A DNA stretch of 58,096 bases from Segatella oulorum JCM 14966 (GTDB lineage Bacteria > Bacteroidota > Bacteroidia > Bacteroidales > Bacteroidaceae), in NCBI RefSeq assembly GCF_000613785.1, contig NZ_BAJQ01000011.1:1-58096 (forward strand), read 5' to 3'. The position numbers and the translations under genes are program-made. This document shows, piece after piece, positions 9,591 through 18,477 of the stretch. The notes beneath the pieces are model-generated. The model ran no database searches. It was not told where the DNA came from and was given only the letters and a program-made list of their open reading frames with translations. The first letter of the stretch is position 1. The number at the start of each line of letters is the position of its first letter.

Positions 9591-10875
9591 GGTAGTGTCT
9601 AAAAAAGTGTGTAAGCTCACCATAATTCTTATCTTTGCATTAAGTAATAAAAAACAACAAGAATATGGAACTTACACAAGGACAAATTTCGGAAATTATT
9701 TCGAATTACACAAGTAGCAGTGAAGGTTTTGTCACGCTTCAATCGTTGATTATGAATTCTTTGATGGCCCACGAGCGCGAATTATTCGTCAAAGCCAATA
9801 AGAATGAGCAATGCAATGGCTTTCGTCCTCGTCGTTGGTATTGTAAGGGCTATACGTTTGTCTTGCGCATTCCACGTAGCCGTAGCGGCAATTTCTATCC
9901 CGTACTTTTAGAGATTATTCGTAGCGAATGTGAAGAGCGTGCCGCCTTAGTTTATCAACTTTATACCAAGGGACTCTCCACCGAGCAGATTAGTGAGGTG
10001 ATAGAGACGGTTTATGGTCGGGCTTATAGCAAACAGCAAATCTCTTACTTGGCCAACAGTTGTCTGGAAGACGTCGAAGCATGGCTCAATCGTCGACTGT
10101 CAGCCCACTATCTGGCTGTCTATATTGATGCCACCTTTATCGCTACCCGAAGATCAGCAAGTATCCAAGGAAGCCTACTATACCATACTGGGCGTGTTGG
10201 AGGACGGAAGTCGGGAAGTGCTTACCATTGTGAATTATCCAACCGAAGGGGCATTATGCTGGGAAGAAGTGCTTAACAGTTTGAAAGAGCGCGGGGTTGA
10301 GCAGATTGATTTAGTGGTATCTGATGCCCTTCAAGGCATTGAAAACGCCGTATGTTCGGCTTTTCCGCAAGCTGCTCATCAATTTTGTGTTGCCCATGTC
10401 AAACGGCAGATATTAAACAGCGTCTCACATAAAGACAAACCCATAGTTAATCAAGAACTCAATGAAGTATTCACCTTGGAGAACAAAGAGTGCAAATCTT
10501 TGCAAGGTTACGAACATTTTATTACTTTTGTAAACCGATGGGAAAAGAAATACCCCGTGTTACGCAAATATAAAGCCCAGCGTAATATTGCTTATTTCAC
10601 CTATATGGACTTTCCTGTAGAAGTACAGAGATGCATTTATACGACGAATTGGATTGAGCGGCTCAACAGAAAGTATAAAAGAACCATTAAGATGAGAGCT
10701 GCAATGCCTTCAAGTCAATCGGTTTTATTTCTATTGGCATCTGTTGCAATGGAAGAAACGCAGACTACATATCGAAGAAAAGTCTATCAATGGAGATGCT
10801 GGAAAGAGAGTAAATAATTTCGAACAAAATGGAAGATATGGGAGTTTATGGTTACACACTTTTTAGGACAATACC
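9591..10875 (+). mobile_element. IS256-type insertion sequence, about 1285 bp
   Basis: The left end GGTAGTGTCTAAAAAAGTG (9591 on) and the right end, GGTATTGTCCTAAAAAGTG read from 10875 on the minus strand, form imperfect inverted repeats of about 26 bp. Inside is one mutator-type (IS256) transposase gene with its own -7 box TATCTTTG at 9630-9637. No target-site duplication is visible: the left side joins an inverted IS fragment and the right side is TCTATTAACCC. This indicates rearrangement after insertion. The transposase is frameshifted, so the copy is probably not autonomous. Confidence 0.85.
9665..10817 (+). pseudogene. IS256-family (mutator-type) transposase, frameshifted
   Basis: DDE transposase of about 384 residues when both frames are joined. 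The first frame covers the N-terminal DNA-binding part and the first catalytic region (AVYIDATFIATR). The second frame continues with DQQVSKEAYYTILGVLEDG, the second aspartate region (LVVSDALQG), CVAHVKRQIL and the IS256 C-terminal signature TTNWIERLNRKYKRT. The frames change at about 10148, near ACCCGAAGATCAG, as a net +1 (one extra base or two lost). No slippery heptamer is visible, so programmed frameshifting is unlikely. The C-terminal 50 or so codons are also present in inverted orientation at 9429-9590. Confidence 0.88.
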
Positions 10876-10941
10876 TCTATTAACCCCTAAAGTCGAATCA
10901 GCTGTTTGGTTATATCCTCATTCCAGCTATTTCAGCCACTA

Positions 10942-12909
10942 TTATTTCCCATATTGCTTCATGAGGCTATAGGCTTCATAGCACCCTTCCTCACCAGCTT
11001 TACTCAAATCAGCAAGTCCTTTGGCCTTCTGGTTAGATAAAATGTATGACAATCCTCTATTATAATAGGCTTCAGCCATCTTATTATGCGTGGAGAGCAC
11101 TTGCGTATAAAGACTTATCGCCTGCCGATAATCTCCCAATTCAGCATAAATGTTAGCCAAGTTGTATAGGATATAGGATGAGTCCTTACACCATTTTTGA
11201 GCCATTTGCAATTGATTAATAGCCGCTTTCCTCAACAAATTTTGATCACTGACAGCAGTAGACTTCAATCTAAGTTGTTTCATTGTACACACAGCTTGTT
11301 GCCAATATGCTAACCCCATGGTAGAGTCGGCCACCAAACACGAATCTAAATCACGATGTGCCGCAACATAATCATAGGTATCCATGTAAGCAACAGCACG
11401 CTGTAACAGCAATATGCTTGCTTCCTTAGCCGAAGGATGGCGATTCAGTTGCTGTGTCAACTTAGCCTGAATGGCAAAGATCAATGAAGACTTCTCTACC
11501 GAACTACTATCCCGTTTGTAAGAAATATAAAGTGGATTCTGCAATGAATGATGCTGATTAAAAACTTCCACATCCCTATTTTCTAATGATAATTCCGTAA
11601 GACCATTACGATATTTATAATAAGACAAGGCAAACATAGGCATCAATTCCGTGCTTCCTTTCATATTTTGCACAAAGCCTCTTGTCTTGCTTGAATATTC
11701 AGTTGTCGACACTTCATCTGGCAGTTCTATCCATTGGTCATATTTCTCAATGTCAAAATCATTCAACTGACGCACACGACGCAACTTTGCTTTGCTCCAA
11801 CGTTGCTGCACCCCATTCTGCTTATCCAATTGCGCTTTGAGCAAATGGAATTCGTCCATCTCAGCTTTTGCTATCATTCCAATTCGCCGATAGCAACGTG
11901 CTCGGCTCTGTAATCCTATCCAAAAATTAGGAAATTGCTTTAAAACGGCTGTATAATCAGCTATTGCAGCCTTATACTCCCCTACTCTATCCAACAAAAG
12001 AGCACGATTATAACGCGCTTGGAGATTTTGTGGTTCATGACGAAGAACGAAGGTAAAATCTTGAATGGCACGATTATCATCGCCCACAGTAATGCGCAAT
12101 AAGCCACGGTTGTAATGGGCTAAAAAGCTATTGGGGTCCATATCGATGGCCTTGTCGAAATCTTCCATTGCTAAACGCAACTGATTAAGATTGACACGAC
12201 ACATGGCACGATAAGTATAATTGTTGACAACTTTAGGAAGATAGTGTATGGCCTGCGAAAAAGCTTCATTACCTCGCGCCCATGCACTCCGCTGTAAATA
12301 AATCCTACCCAATACAGACCATGAGCTACCATCATAAGGATTGCGTTTCAATGTGCGCTCCAACCACAACTTTGCACTATCTACCTTGTTCTCTTTGAGA
12401 TAGGTCTCGGCCATCAGCGAATAGCTATTGGGCAAGTCTGGCCAGCGCTTTATGATACCATTCAAGTCTAATCGCGACTGCTTGATTTCACCGTTATAGA
12501 ACTTTGCCAAGGCACGATTAAACCAATATTCACGCTCATCAGGTTGCAAGCTGATCGCCTTGGTATAATCTTCGACTGCTGACTCATACTGCTTTAAATT
12601 CAGAGAATTGGCTGCACGTGCACGAAATAGCTCATGAACATAAGGATTGAGTTGTATGGCATGATTATAATCACCTGCTGCCCCCTGATAATCACCCAAA
12701 CTTTGTTTCGCAACACCTCTATAAAACCATGCACGATAAAGGTTAGGGCGATTAGAGATAATGTTGTTACAATATTGGATAGCAACAACATAATCTTGAT
12801 AACCTAAAGCCGTTTCACAAGCTTCCAATAAACGCTCAATGTTGTATTGAGCACGAATATTAGCAATAAAGGTTACAAGTAGACAGCAAGTGAGCAGAAT
12901 TTTTCGCAA
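10942..12909 (-). CDS. Tetratricopeptide-repeat protein, exported
   Basis: Protein of 655 aa with a signal peptide (LLTCCLLVTFIANIRAQ) followed by about nine TPR units, clearest from residue 30 to about 345 (for example YRAWFYRGVAKQSLGDYQGA). After a linker rich in K and Q, two or three more units lie near the C-terminus (DSSYILYNLANIYAELGDYRQA). Such proteins act as periplasmic scaffolds, but the partner here is unknown. It is the last gene of a minus-strand run def then TPR, with an 11-bp gap, so the two are probably co-transcribed. Confidence 0.88.
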   Translation of the reverse strand: MRKILLTCCLLVTFIANIRAQYNIERLLEACETALGYQDYVVAIQYCNNIISNRPNLYRAWFYRGVAKQSLGDYQGAAGDYNHAIQLNPYVHELFRARAANSLNLKQYESAVEDYTKAISLQPDEREYWFNRALAKFYNGEIKQSRLDLNGIIKRWPDLPNSYSLMAETYLKENKVDSAKLWLERTLKRNPYDGSSWSVLGRIYLQRSAWARGNEAFSQAIHYLPKVVNNYTYRAMCRVNLNQLRLAMEDFDKAIDMDPNSFLAHYNRGLLRITVGDDNRAIQDFTFVLRHEPQNLQARYNRALLLDRVGEYKAAIADYTAVLKQFPNFWIGLQSRARCYRRIGMIAKAEMDEFHLLKAQLDKQNGVQQRWSKAKLRRVRQLNDFDIEKYDQWIELPDEVSTTEYSSKTRGFVQNMKGSTELMPMFALSYYKYRNGLTELSLENRDVEVFNQHHSLQNPLYISYKRDSSSVEKSSLIFAIQAKLTQQLNRHPSAKEASILLLQRAVAYMDTYDYVAAHRDLDSCLVADSTMGLAYWQQAVCTMKQLRLKSTAVSDQNLLRKAAINQLQMAQKWCKDSSYILYNLANIYAELGDYRQAISLYTQVLSTHNKMAEAYYNRGLSYILSNQKAKGLADLSKAGEEGCYEAYSLMKQYGK

Positions 12910-12920
12910 ATGAATATCCC

Positions 12921-13484
12921 TTATTTTTTCGCTACCTTTGTGCGATAGTTACAACGAAATTTACCTTTCAGCATCGCTTTTAATTTGCCTGCGATCATTT
13001 GTTTTCGCAATACGGGCAAATGATCGATGAACATCTTCCCCTCTAAATGATCAAACTCATGTTGCATCACACGAGCAAGGAAACCTTCAACCCATTCTTC
13101 ATGCACCTGGAAATCTTCATCTTGATAGCGCACTTTGATACGAGTATAACGCTCAACACGTTCTGTTAAACCCGGTAAAGACAAACATCCCTCATCCATG
13201 ATCTCGGTAGGTGCAGTTTCATCAAACGCTAAAATATGTGCATTGATAAAAACTTTTCGCAAGCCTGCATACTCTGGATAATCGTCTTTCATCACATCTA
13301 AGTCCATTACGACAACGCGAATATCACGACCTATCTGAGGTGCAGCTAAGCCTATGCCGTTACTTTCAGCTAAAGTATCAAACATATCTGCGATGAGCTT
13401 CTTTAAATCCGGATAATTCTCATCAATATCCTGTGCTACTTTGCGCAACACAGGTTGTCCATATATATATATAGGTAATACCAT
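12921..13484 (-). CDS. def: Peptide deformylase
   Basis: Cytosolic metalloenzyme that removes the N-formyl group from new proteins. All three family motifs are present: [10 protein letters not shown] (43-52), EGCLSLPG (C100 as metal ligand) and QHEFDHLEG (H142, E143, H146). The 187-aa length and the spacing between motifs are normal for type I bacterial deformylases. The start is chosen at [15 protein letters not shown], typical for Bacteroidetes. The next upstream gene on this strand, ruvX, is 134 bp away. Confidence 0.97.
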   Translation of the reverse strand: MVLPIYIYGQPVLRKVAQDIDENYPDLKKLIADMFDTLAESNGIGLAAPQIGRDIRVVVMDLDVMKDDYPEYAGLRKVFINAHILAFDETAPTEIMDEGCLSLPGLTERVERYTRIKVRYQDEDFQVHEEWVEGFLARVMQHEFDHLEGKMFIDHLPVLRKQMIAGKLKAMLKGKFRCNYRTKVAKK

Positions 13485-13618
13485 CCTTTTATTTCTTATT
13501 CTCTTTGTGGCAAGAAAAACACATGCTTTTGTGCCATAATATGTATGACTTTACGGGCAAAAACATACGCTTTTAATAGCCAATAACAATGCTTTTTGCT
13601 AAACCTATAGATGCAACC

Positions 13619-14053
13619 TCAACAATGTGCCTGAGAGAATTGCTTATATTGCAAATAATCTTGTAAAAGAATTGTTGCAGAAATCTCATCCACTAACCCC
13701 TTGTTTTCACGGCGAACTTTCTTTCGTACGCCACTCTCTATAATTGCTCTATGCGCTAATACCGAAGTATAACGCTCATCATAATAAACAATGGGGATGG
13801 TCGGTTGCAACTTTTGCCACCGTTTTACAAACTGTTCTACCCGTTGAAGGTTCTCACTCGGTGCGCCATTGGGTTGTGTCGGACGCCCGATAACAATCTC
13901 TTCGACTGCCTCTTTTACTATATACTGCAAAAGAAACATCACCAAATCTGTTGTTGCAATAGTGACTAACCCATTTGCAATAATTTGCAATGGATCAGTC
14001 ACTGCTATACCTGTACGCTTCTTACCGTAATCAATGGAAAGGATGCGTGCCAT
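13619..14053 (-). CDS. ruvX: RuvX/YqgF family Holliday-junction resolvase-like nuclease
   Basis: RNase H-fold protein of 144 aa implicated in 16S rRNA maturation and recombination. The N-terminal signature LSIDYGKKRTGIA, with catalytic D8, is followed by the GRP strand (IVIGRPTQPNGAPSE), the YYDERYTS block and the C-terminal KGLVDEISATILLQDYL, which contains the second acidic residues. Length is normal. It lies 36 bp downstream of the SPOR-protein gene on the same strand. Confidence 0.95.
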   Translation of the reverse strand: MARILSIDYGKKRTGIAVTDPLQIIANGLVTIATTDLVMFLLQYIVKEAVEEIVIGRPTQPNGAPSENLQRVEQFVKRWQKLQPTIPIVYYDERYTSVLAHRAIIESGVRKKVRRENKGLVDEISATILLQDYLQYKQFSQAHC

Positions 14054-14089
14054 TCTTATTGTTCAGACTTCTGTTGGATAGCTTCTCAC

Positions 14090-14578
14090 TTACTTTTTAT
14101 AAAGTAACCATGCATCAGCATACTTTGCACGCAAAGTATTGCGACTATTCACAGCATCAGCTTTGCTATCGTAAGAAGCGGCAACAACCCGATAGAGATT
14201 TCGTTCCTGATTAAAAACGATAGAGGGGTTATAGCCTTCATTACGCAATGTGTTTTGTACTCCCTCAGCATTTGCCTTCAACGAGAATGAACCCACAACT
14301 ACACCGAAGTTTTTAACTACAGGGCCAGAAACCACACTATAATTTTCCTGACGAACAACAGCATTATCAACATTGTCTACAACGGTTGTCTCTGTAGAAC
14401 TCTTTTGTTCTAAAGGCGTTACCACTGGAGCTGTTGTCTGAGGCTCTTCTGATTGCTGCGCAGCCTCTTGCGCCTTTGCTTTCTCATAAGCCTTCTTATA
14501 TGCACTTTCACTGGAACCACAACTCGTAAATGCAGCTAATGCGCATACGCTTAAACAGAATACAAGAGTTTTTTTCAT
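14090..14578 (-). CDS. SPOR-domain lipoprotein
   Basis: Protein of 162 aa with a lipobox near FTSCGSS (Cys20), an Ala/Gln/Glu-rich linker (30-75) and a C-terminal SPOR domain beginning around NFGVVVGSFSLKANAEG. SPOR domains bind denuded glycan strands of septal peptidoglycan, so an envelope role is expected. ruvX follows on the same strand. A TACTTTCG motif on the minus strand about 50 bp upstream of the start could be its -7 box. Confidence 0.88.
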   Translation of the reverse strand: MKKTLVFCLSVCALAAFTSCGSSESAYKKAYEKAKAQEAAQQSEEPQTTAPVVTPLEQKSSTETTVVDNVDNAVVRQENYSVVSGPVVKNFGVVVGSFSLKANAEGVQNTLRNEGYNPSIVFNQERNLYRVVAASYDSKADAVNSRNTLRAKYADAWLLYKK

Positions 14579-14729
14579 AATCTCTTATTTGTTAAATAAT
14601 TCAACTTATAATCTCTAATTATACTGTGCGAAAGTACAAAATATCTCACGAAAAAATTACGGACACGCGCATAAAGTTTGTTAAATAAGATATTTACGCC
14701 ATATTTAACAAAAAATGAGCAGTAGGAAC

Positions 14730-14760
14730 TTGAAGATATTAGAAATATATTGTATATTTG
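14730..14760 (+). promoter_or_regulatory. Promoter for the YtxH/holin-like trio
   Basis: TTG (14730-14732) and TATATTTG (14753-14760) are separated by 20 bp, matching the Bacteroidetes consensus. The first gene starts at 14833 after a leader of about 65 bp. Confidence 0.68.
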
Positions 14761-14832
14761 CTTCAGATTTTCGATGCTGGTTTGAAACAGCATTTGGAAG
14801 TTTATTGTTGAACATACATAAAAAATTAGCTT

Positions 14833-15054
14833 ATGAAGACTTTAGGTTACATTTGTGCTTTCTTAGGTGGAGCAATTGCTGGTGCAACATTAGGTTTGTT
14901 AGTAGCCCCCGAAAAGGGAACCGACACACGTGAACGCATCGCTGAAACATTAGACGATTTTTGTAAAAAGCATAACCTCAAACTATCAAGAAAAGAGGTT
15001 AATGATCTCGTTGCCGACATCAAAGATGCTTCGGCCGATGCTATAGTTGACTAA
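14833..15054 (+). CDS. YtxH-domain small membrane protein
   Basis: 73-aa protein with one N-terminal glycine-rich transmembrane segment (GYICAFLGGAIAGATLGLLVAPEKG) followed by a charged helix, the YtxH/gas-vesicle-like layout. Members of the family are often stress or envelope associated, but no precise function is known. It is the first of three tightly packed plus-strand genes. The next start lies 6 bp after its stop. Confidence 0.85.
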   Translation: MKTLGYICAFLGGAIAGATLGLLVAPEKGTDTRERIAETLDDFCKKHNLKLSRKEVNDLVADIKDASADAIVD

Positions 15055-15059
15055 ATCCT

Positions 15060-15416
15060 ATGTTCTCAAACGACAGAAATATAGAAACGATAGGACAACT
15101 TATTGAATCGCTGAAACACTACATCGGGCTGCAACAACAATTTTTAAAGCTCGATGTAGTGGATAAGATTGTCCAACTGATTACTGCAATAACAATTGGA
15201 GCCATCATTGCCGTGTTGTTAATGTTGGCCTGCATTTATGTAAGTTTTGCTGCCGCCTATGCCCTATCGCCTATTGTTGGAAATGTTTTAGCTTTCAGTA
15301 TCGTTGGTGGAGGTTATCTTCTACTGCTCCTTATTTGCTTTATCTTCCGCCATCAGTGGATTGAGAAACCTTTAGTTAGATTTCTCGCAAATTTACTTTT
15401 AAACAAAAAGGTATGA
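15060..15416 (+). CDS. Phage-holin-family (superfamily III-like) membrane protein
   Basis: 118-aa inner-membrane protein with an amphipathic N-terminal helix (NIETIGQLIESLKHYIGLQQQFLKLDVVDK) and two transmembrane helices (AITIGAIIAVLLMLACIYVS and NVLAFSIVGGGYLLLLLICFIF). This layout is shared with proteins annotated as superfamily III holins. In Bacteroidetes such genes sit next to YtxH genes in non-phage settings, so lysis is not implied. The gene overlaps the next one by 4 bp. Confidence 0.8.
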   Translation: MFSNDRNIETIGQLIESLKHYIGLQQQFLKLDVVDKIVQLITAITIGAIIAVLLMLACIYVSFAAAYALSPIVGNVLAFSIVGGGYLLLLLICFIFRHQWIEKPLVRFLANLLLNKKV

Positions 15417-15655
15417 AAACGGTACAAAAATATAATTCATTAGAGGATATTCGTTTGCAAAAAGAAATGTTGCAAACTGATTTGCACCAGAATGAACAAC
15501 AGATAGCTTTGCTTTGGAAAGAGTTGCTCAAACCTGCAGAAGCTTTTCAAAAGAATGCTTCAACCTCTAAACGCCTTATCGGCCTTTTTAACGTAGGAGC
15601 AAACATTCTTGATGGAGCTATCTTAGGTTGGAAACTGTATAAAAAGTTTAGATAA
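15413..15655 (+). CDS. Conserved small protein of the YtxH/holin cluster
   Basis: 80-aa protein starting inside the stop of the preceding gene (ATGA overlap). Residues 10-50 are a charged helical stretch (EDIRLQKEMLQTDLHQNEQQ) and the C-terminal third is a weakly hydrophobic, glycine-containing segment (IGLFNVGANILDGAILGWK). Third member of a conserved trio; function unknown. It converges with the metallo-hydrolase gene, overlapping it by 8 bp. Confidence 0.75.
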   Translation: MKTVQKYNSLEDIRLQKEMLQTDLHQNEQQIALLWKELLKPAEAFQKNASTSKRLIGLFNVGANILDGAILGWKLYKKFR

Positions 15656-16418
15656 TAATCTCTTCACCATCATATCCGAAATGCACATGCGGTGGTAATT
15701 GCTGTTGTGCATTGCAATGTAGCCCCGCATCGTGTGTCAAATGAGTGATATAGATTTCCTTTATATCGGGGAAGCGCTTTGAAAAGGCAATGGCATCACC
15801 TATGAGCTGGTGACTATGATGAGAACGTTTCCAGCGTAGCCCATTAATAATCAGTAATTCGATACCTTCCAATAAAGGATATTCTGTTTCATGCATTGAT
15901 TTCATATCAGTGATATAAGCCATGCGATTTATGCGAAATCCTAAAATCGGTAAATCACCATGCATCACTTGAATAGGCATAATTGACACCTCACCAACGC
16001 TAAAAGCCTGATGTGCAACGATTGTATGTAAATGAAGATCGGGTGCACCGGGATAGAGCATTCCTGATTTTGGAAAACAATAAGGCATCGTTTGATGCAA
16101 AGCTTCAACAACATCGTGCTGCGCAAAGATATCAACAGCGCTTACCCAACAAAAGGGACGCAGGTCATCTAAGCCCGCAACATGATCATAATGAATGTGT
16201 GTAAGTAGCACAGCATCAAGTTTTTTAAAAGGCAATCTCAACATTTGCTGACGGAAATCGGGACCACAATCAATTAAGATACGTGTCTCTCCAACTTCCA
16301 CTAATGCAGAAGTACGTAGACGTTTGTCATGGCTATCATTACTTCTGCACACGTCACATTGGCATCCTAAAACCGGAACCCCTTGCGAAGTCCCTGTCCC
16401 TAATAATGTTATTTTCAT
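15648..16418 (-). CDS. MBL-fold metallo-hydrolase (PhnP-like)
   Basis: 256-aa cytosolic metallo-beta-lactamase-fold hydrolase. It has the zinc signature HIHYDH (H74, H76, D78, H79), an early cysteine cluster CQCDVCRS (20-25) like the structural zinc site of PhnP-type phosphodiesterases, and the late histidine motif ITHLTHDAGLH. Its substrate is unknown; a phosphodiester or cyclic phosphate is plausible from the family. Its ATG overlaps the murB stop (ATGA), so the two are translated from one message. Confidence 0.9.
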   Translation of the reverse strand: MKITLLGTGTSQGVPVLGCQCDVCRSNDSHDKRLRTSALVEVGETRILIDCGPDFRQQMLRLPFKKLDAVLLTHIHYDHVAGLDDLRPFCWVSAVDIFAQHDVVEALHQTMPYCFPKSGMLYPGAPDLHLHTIVAHQAFSVGEVSIMPIQVMHGDLPILGFRINRMAYITDMKSMHETEYPLLEGIELLIINGLRWKRSHHSHQLIGDAIAFSKRFPDIKEIYITHLTHDAGLHCNAQQQLPPHVHFGYDGEEIII

Positions 16419-17428
16419 ACAATGTTTACTTCCGGATGGATAGAGATGCCAAACTTTTTTTCCACATCATGGATAATTGCATCACTCAAGGCTATAATAT
16501 CGGTTCCTTTTGCTCCACCTAAATTTACCAATACAAGTGCTTGTTTCTCATAAACACCGGCACGACCTAAATGTTTTCCTTTCCAACCACATTGTTCAAT
16601 AAGCCATCCGGCAGGAATTTTATACAGTGTTTCGCCAACCTTATAAAATGGCATGGCGGGATATCGTGTAATAAGCCGCTCAAAAGTATGTGCCTCTACA
16701 AGCGGATTCATAAAGAAACTCCCTGCATTGCCAAGCACTTTGGGATTGGGAAGTTTCTTTTCCCGAATGGCAATAATGCTTTGACGCAACTCTTTTGCAG
16801 ATGGTGTTAGAATATGATTTTCGGCCAAAGCCGCTCGGATATTACCATAATCTAAATGGGGTTGTAATGTCTTCGATAGCCGATAAGACACATGCGTAAT
16901 GAGGTAATGATTTTTCCATTCATGTTTAAACTTGCTATTCCGATACGAATAACCACAATCAGAGCCTGTAATTGTTTCGACTTCACCAGTCGCGAGATTA
17001 ACAGCTTCAACAGATTCGATTACATCCTTCACCTCACAACCATAGGCACCGATATTTTGTACAGCACTTGCCCCTACCTCACCTGGTATTAAAGACAAGT
17101 TCTCTACACCATGATAGCCATGTGTAACACAGAAATCGACAACGTCATCAAAGATTTCTCCCGAACCACAATGCACAATTACATCATTATCTATAGGGGC
17201 GACATCAATTCCTTTGATTGCAGAATGAACGACAATACCGTGGAAGTCTCCTTTTAATAAAAGATTGCTCCCTGCACCAAGCAGTAACAAAGGCGCTGTG
17301 GAAGCACGTAAAAAATGAGCAATGGCCTGTGCTTCTGCTATAGATTCGTATTCTAAAAATCGATCACACGCAACAGGAATACCAAATGTATTGTGTGCTA
17401 ACAAACTATAGTTTTTCTCGTCAATCAT
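16415..17428 (-). CDS. murB: UDP-N-acetylenolpyruvoylglucosamine reductase MurB
   Basis: FAD/NADPH enzyme of peptidoglycan precursor synthesis that reduces the enolpyruvyl group to give UDP-MurNAc. The FAD domain motifs LLLGAGSNLLL and NLSLIPGEVGASAVQNIGAYG are present. The substrate domain includes GSDCGYSYRNSKFK and the catalytic serine region NAGSFFMNPLV. The layout with the YxxSxFK-type loop fits type I MurB, and the 337-aa length agrees. It lies 10 bp after the DUF4348 gene in a three-gene minus-strand operon. Confidence 0.96.
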   Translation of the reverse strand: MIDEKNYSLLAHNTFGIPVACDRFLEYESIAEAQAIAHFLRASTAPLLLLGAGSNLLLKGDFHGIVVHSAIKGIDVAPIDNDVIVHCGSGEIFDDVVDFCVTHGYHGVENLSLIPGEVGASAVQNIGAYGCEVKDVIESVEAVNLATGEVETITGSDCGYSYRNSKFKHEWKNHYLITHVSYRLSKTLQPHLDYGNIRAALAENHILTPSAKELRQSIIAIREKKLPNPKVLGNAGSFFMNPLVEAHTFERLITRYPAMPFYKVGETLYKIPAGWLIEQCGWKGKHLGRAGVYEKQALVLVNLGGAKGTDIIALSDAIIHDVEKKFGISIHPEVNIV

Positions 17429-17438
17429 TGAGCATGTA

Positions 17439-18293
17439 TTACATTGAAAGCTTCATCAACTTCCATTCTTTCCCTATCTTTTTAAATGTTAACTCTGTTT
17501 CCAAACCATTTGCAATGCCACGGATGACAAAAATCTTTTGATTGCTCTCCGTATATTTCTGCCCATAGATAATATTATAAATAAGTGCATGTGGCAATTC
17601 TGGGGCAAATGAAGGCCACTGCTCTGGCAACAATGTCCCAGAAGTGTTACTAAAGTCATTATCAGGATCAGGCCCAACAAAGTACAATGGATCATGCACA
17701 CTACGTGCTTGGAAAGCGGAATCTGTTGCAAAACGCTGATAGAAATGCAGAAATGATGCATTGCTATTTTGCCTTATAGGATGAACATTCAAAGAAGTTA
17801 GCATCCATTCTCCATGGATACGATTAAACAGATATTGTTTAACCGAGTTATTTGTTAAGTAAATTTTTTCTACTACAACATGATTAATGGTTGTATCCTT
17901 CACAACTTTCATTTGCTTGGCATTGTCAAATATCAACGTATAGAAATCTTGACGCATAAAGAAATTGTCAATCTTCCACTTATCCTTTGCTATCGTTCGT
18001 ACAACCTTTCCATTCTCATAAACCGGCAAAGGAAAAAGAATACGCTTACGCTGCAGCTTTCTGTTGGCTGCGAAATTGAAGAAAAAATCGTCAAACAACT
18101 CATCTGCTGCTTTTGGCATGGGCTGCTCACTAAGCAATGTTTCTAATGTATCGGCAGAAGTTGAATCAACATTCCCTGTATCAACCGCTACACTATCGTC
18201 CTTTATTGGCTTTTTATCTGTACATGCTCCTGTTGAAAATAAGATAGACAACAGAATTAGTAATCCCGAACCATAGAGTAATCCTTTTCTCAT
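17439..18293 (-). CDS. DUF4348-type lipoprotein
   Basis: 284-aa lipoprotein with a lipobox at about ILFSTGAC (Cys24), a low-complexity Asp/Ser/Thr linker (residues 30-55) and a globular domain starting at ADELFDDFFFNFAANRKLQ. This matches the DUF4348 family of Bacteroidales as I remember it; the function is not known. It is the first gene of a probable DUF4348-murB-hydrolase operon. Confidence 0.75.
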   Translation of the reverse strand: MRKGLLYGSGLLILLSILFSTGACTDKKPIKDDSVAVDTGNVDSTSADTLETLLSEQPMPKAADELFDDFFFNFAANRKLQRKRILFPLPVYENGKVVRTIAKDKWKIDNFFMRQDFYTLIFDNAKQMKVVKDTTINHVVVEKIYLTNNSVKQYLFNRIHGEWMLTSLNVHPIRQNSNASFLHFYQRFATDSAFQARSVHDPLYFVGPDPDNDFSNTSGTLLPEQWPSFAPELPHALIYNIIYGQKYTESNQKIFVIRGIANGLETELTFKKIGKEWKLMKLSM

Positions 18294-18431
18294 AACAATA
18301 TTTATTGCTTTCTTTTGCTATATTTTCGTGCAAAAATACAACATTATTCCGACTACAACAATAAAGCGATTAAAAAAAAGAAATCGTTGGAATTTTACAA
18401 ACTAACATTCGCAAGTATCAAGTAAAATACG

Positions 18432-18439
18432 TAACTTTG
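18432..18439 (+). promoter_or_regulatory. -7 box of the pheS promoter
   Basis: TAACTTTG fits TAnnTTTG exactly and lies 38 bp before the pheS start. A weak -33-like TTCG occurs about 20 bp upstream. Confidence 0.6.
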
Positions 18440-18477
18440 CATCAATAGTTTTTAGAACAACAACGATATATAACAAT

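Noticed and set aside
15060..15416. Holin-like gene as evidence of a prophage
   Set aside because: No lysin, structural or integrase genes are nearby, and the gene sits in the small-membrane-protein trio with YtxH, a non-phage context.
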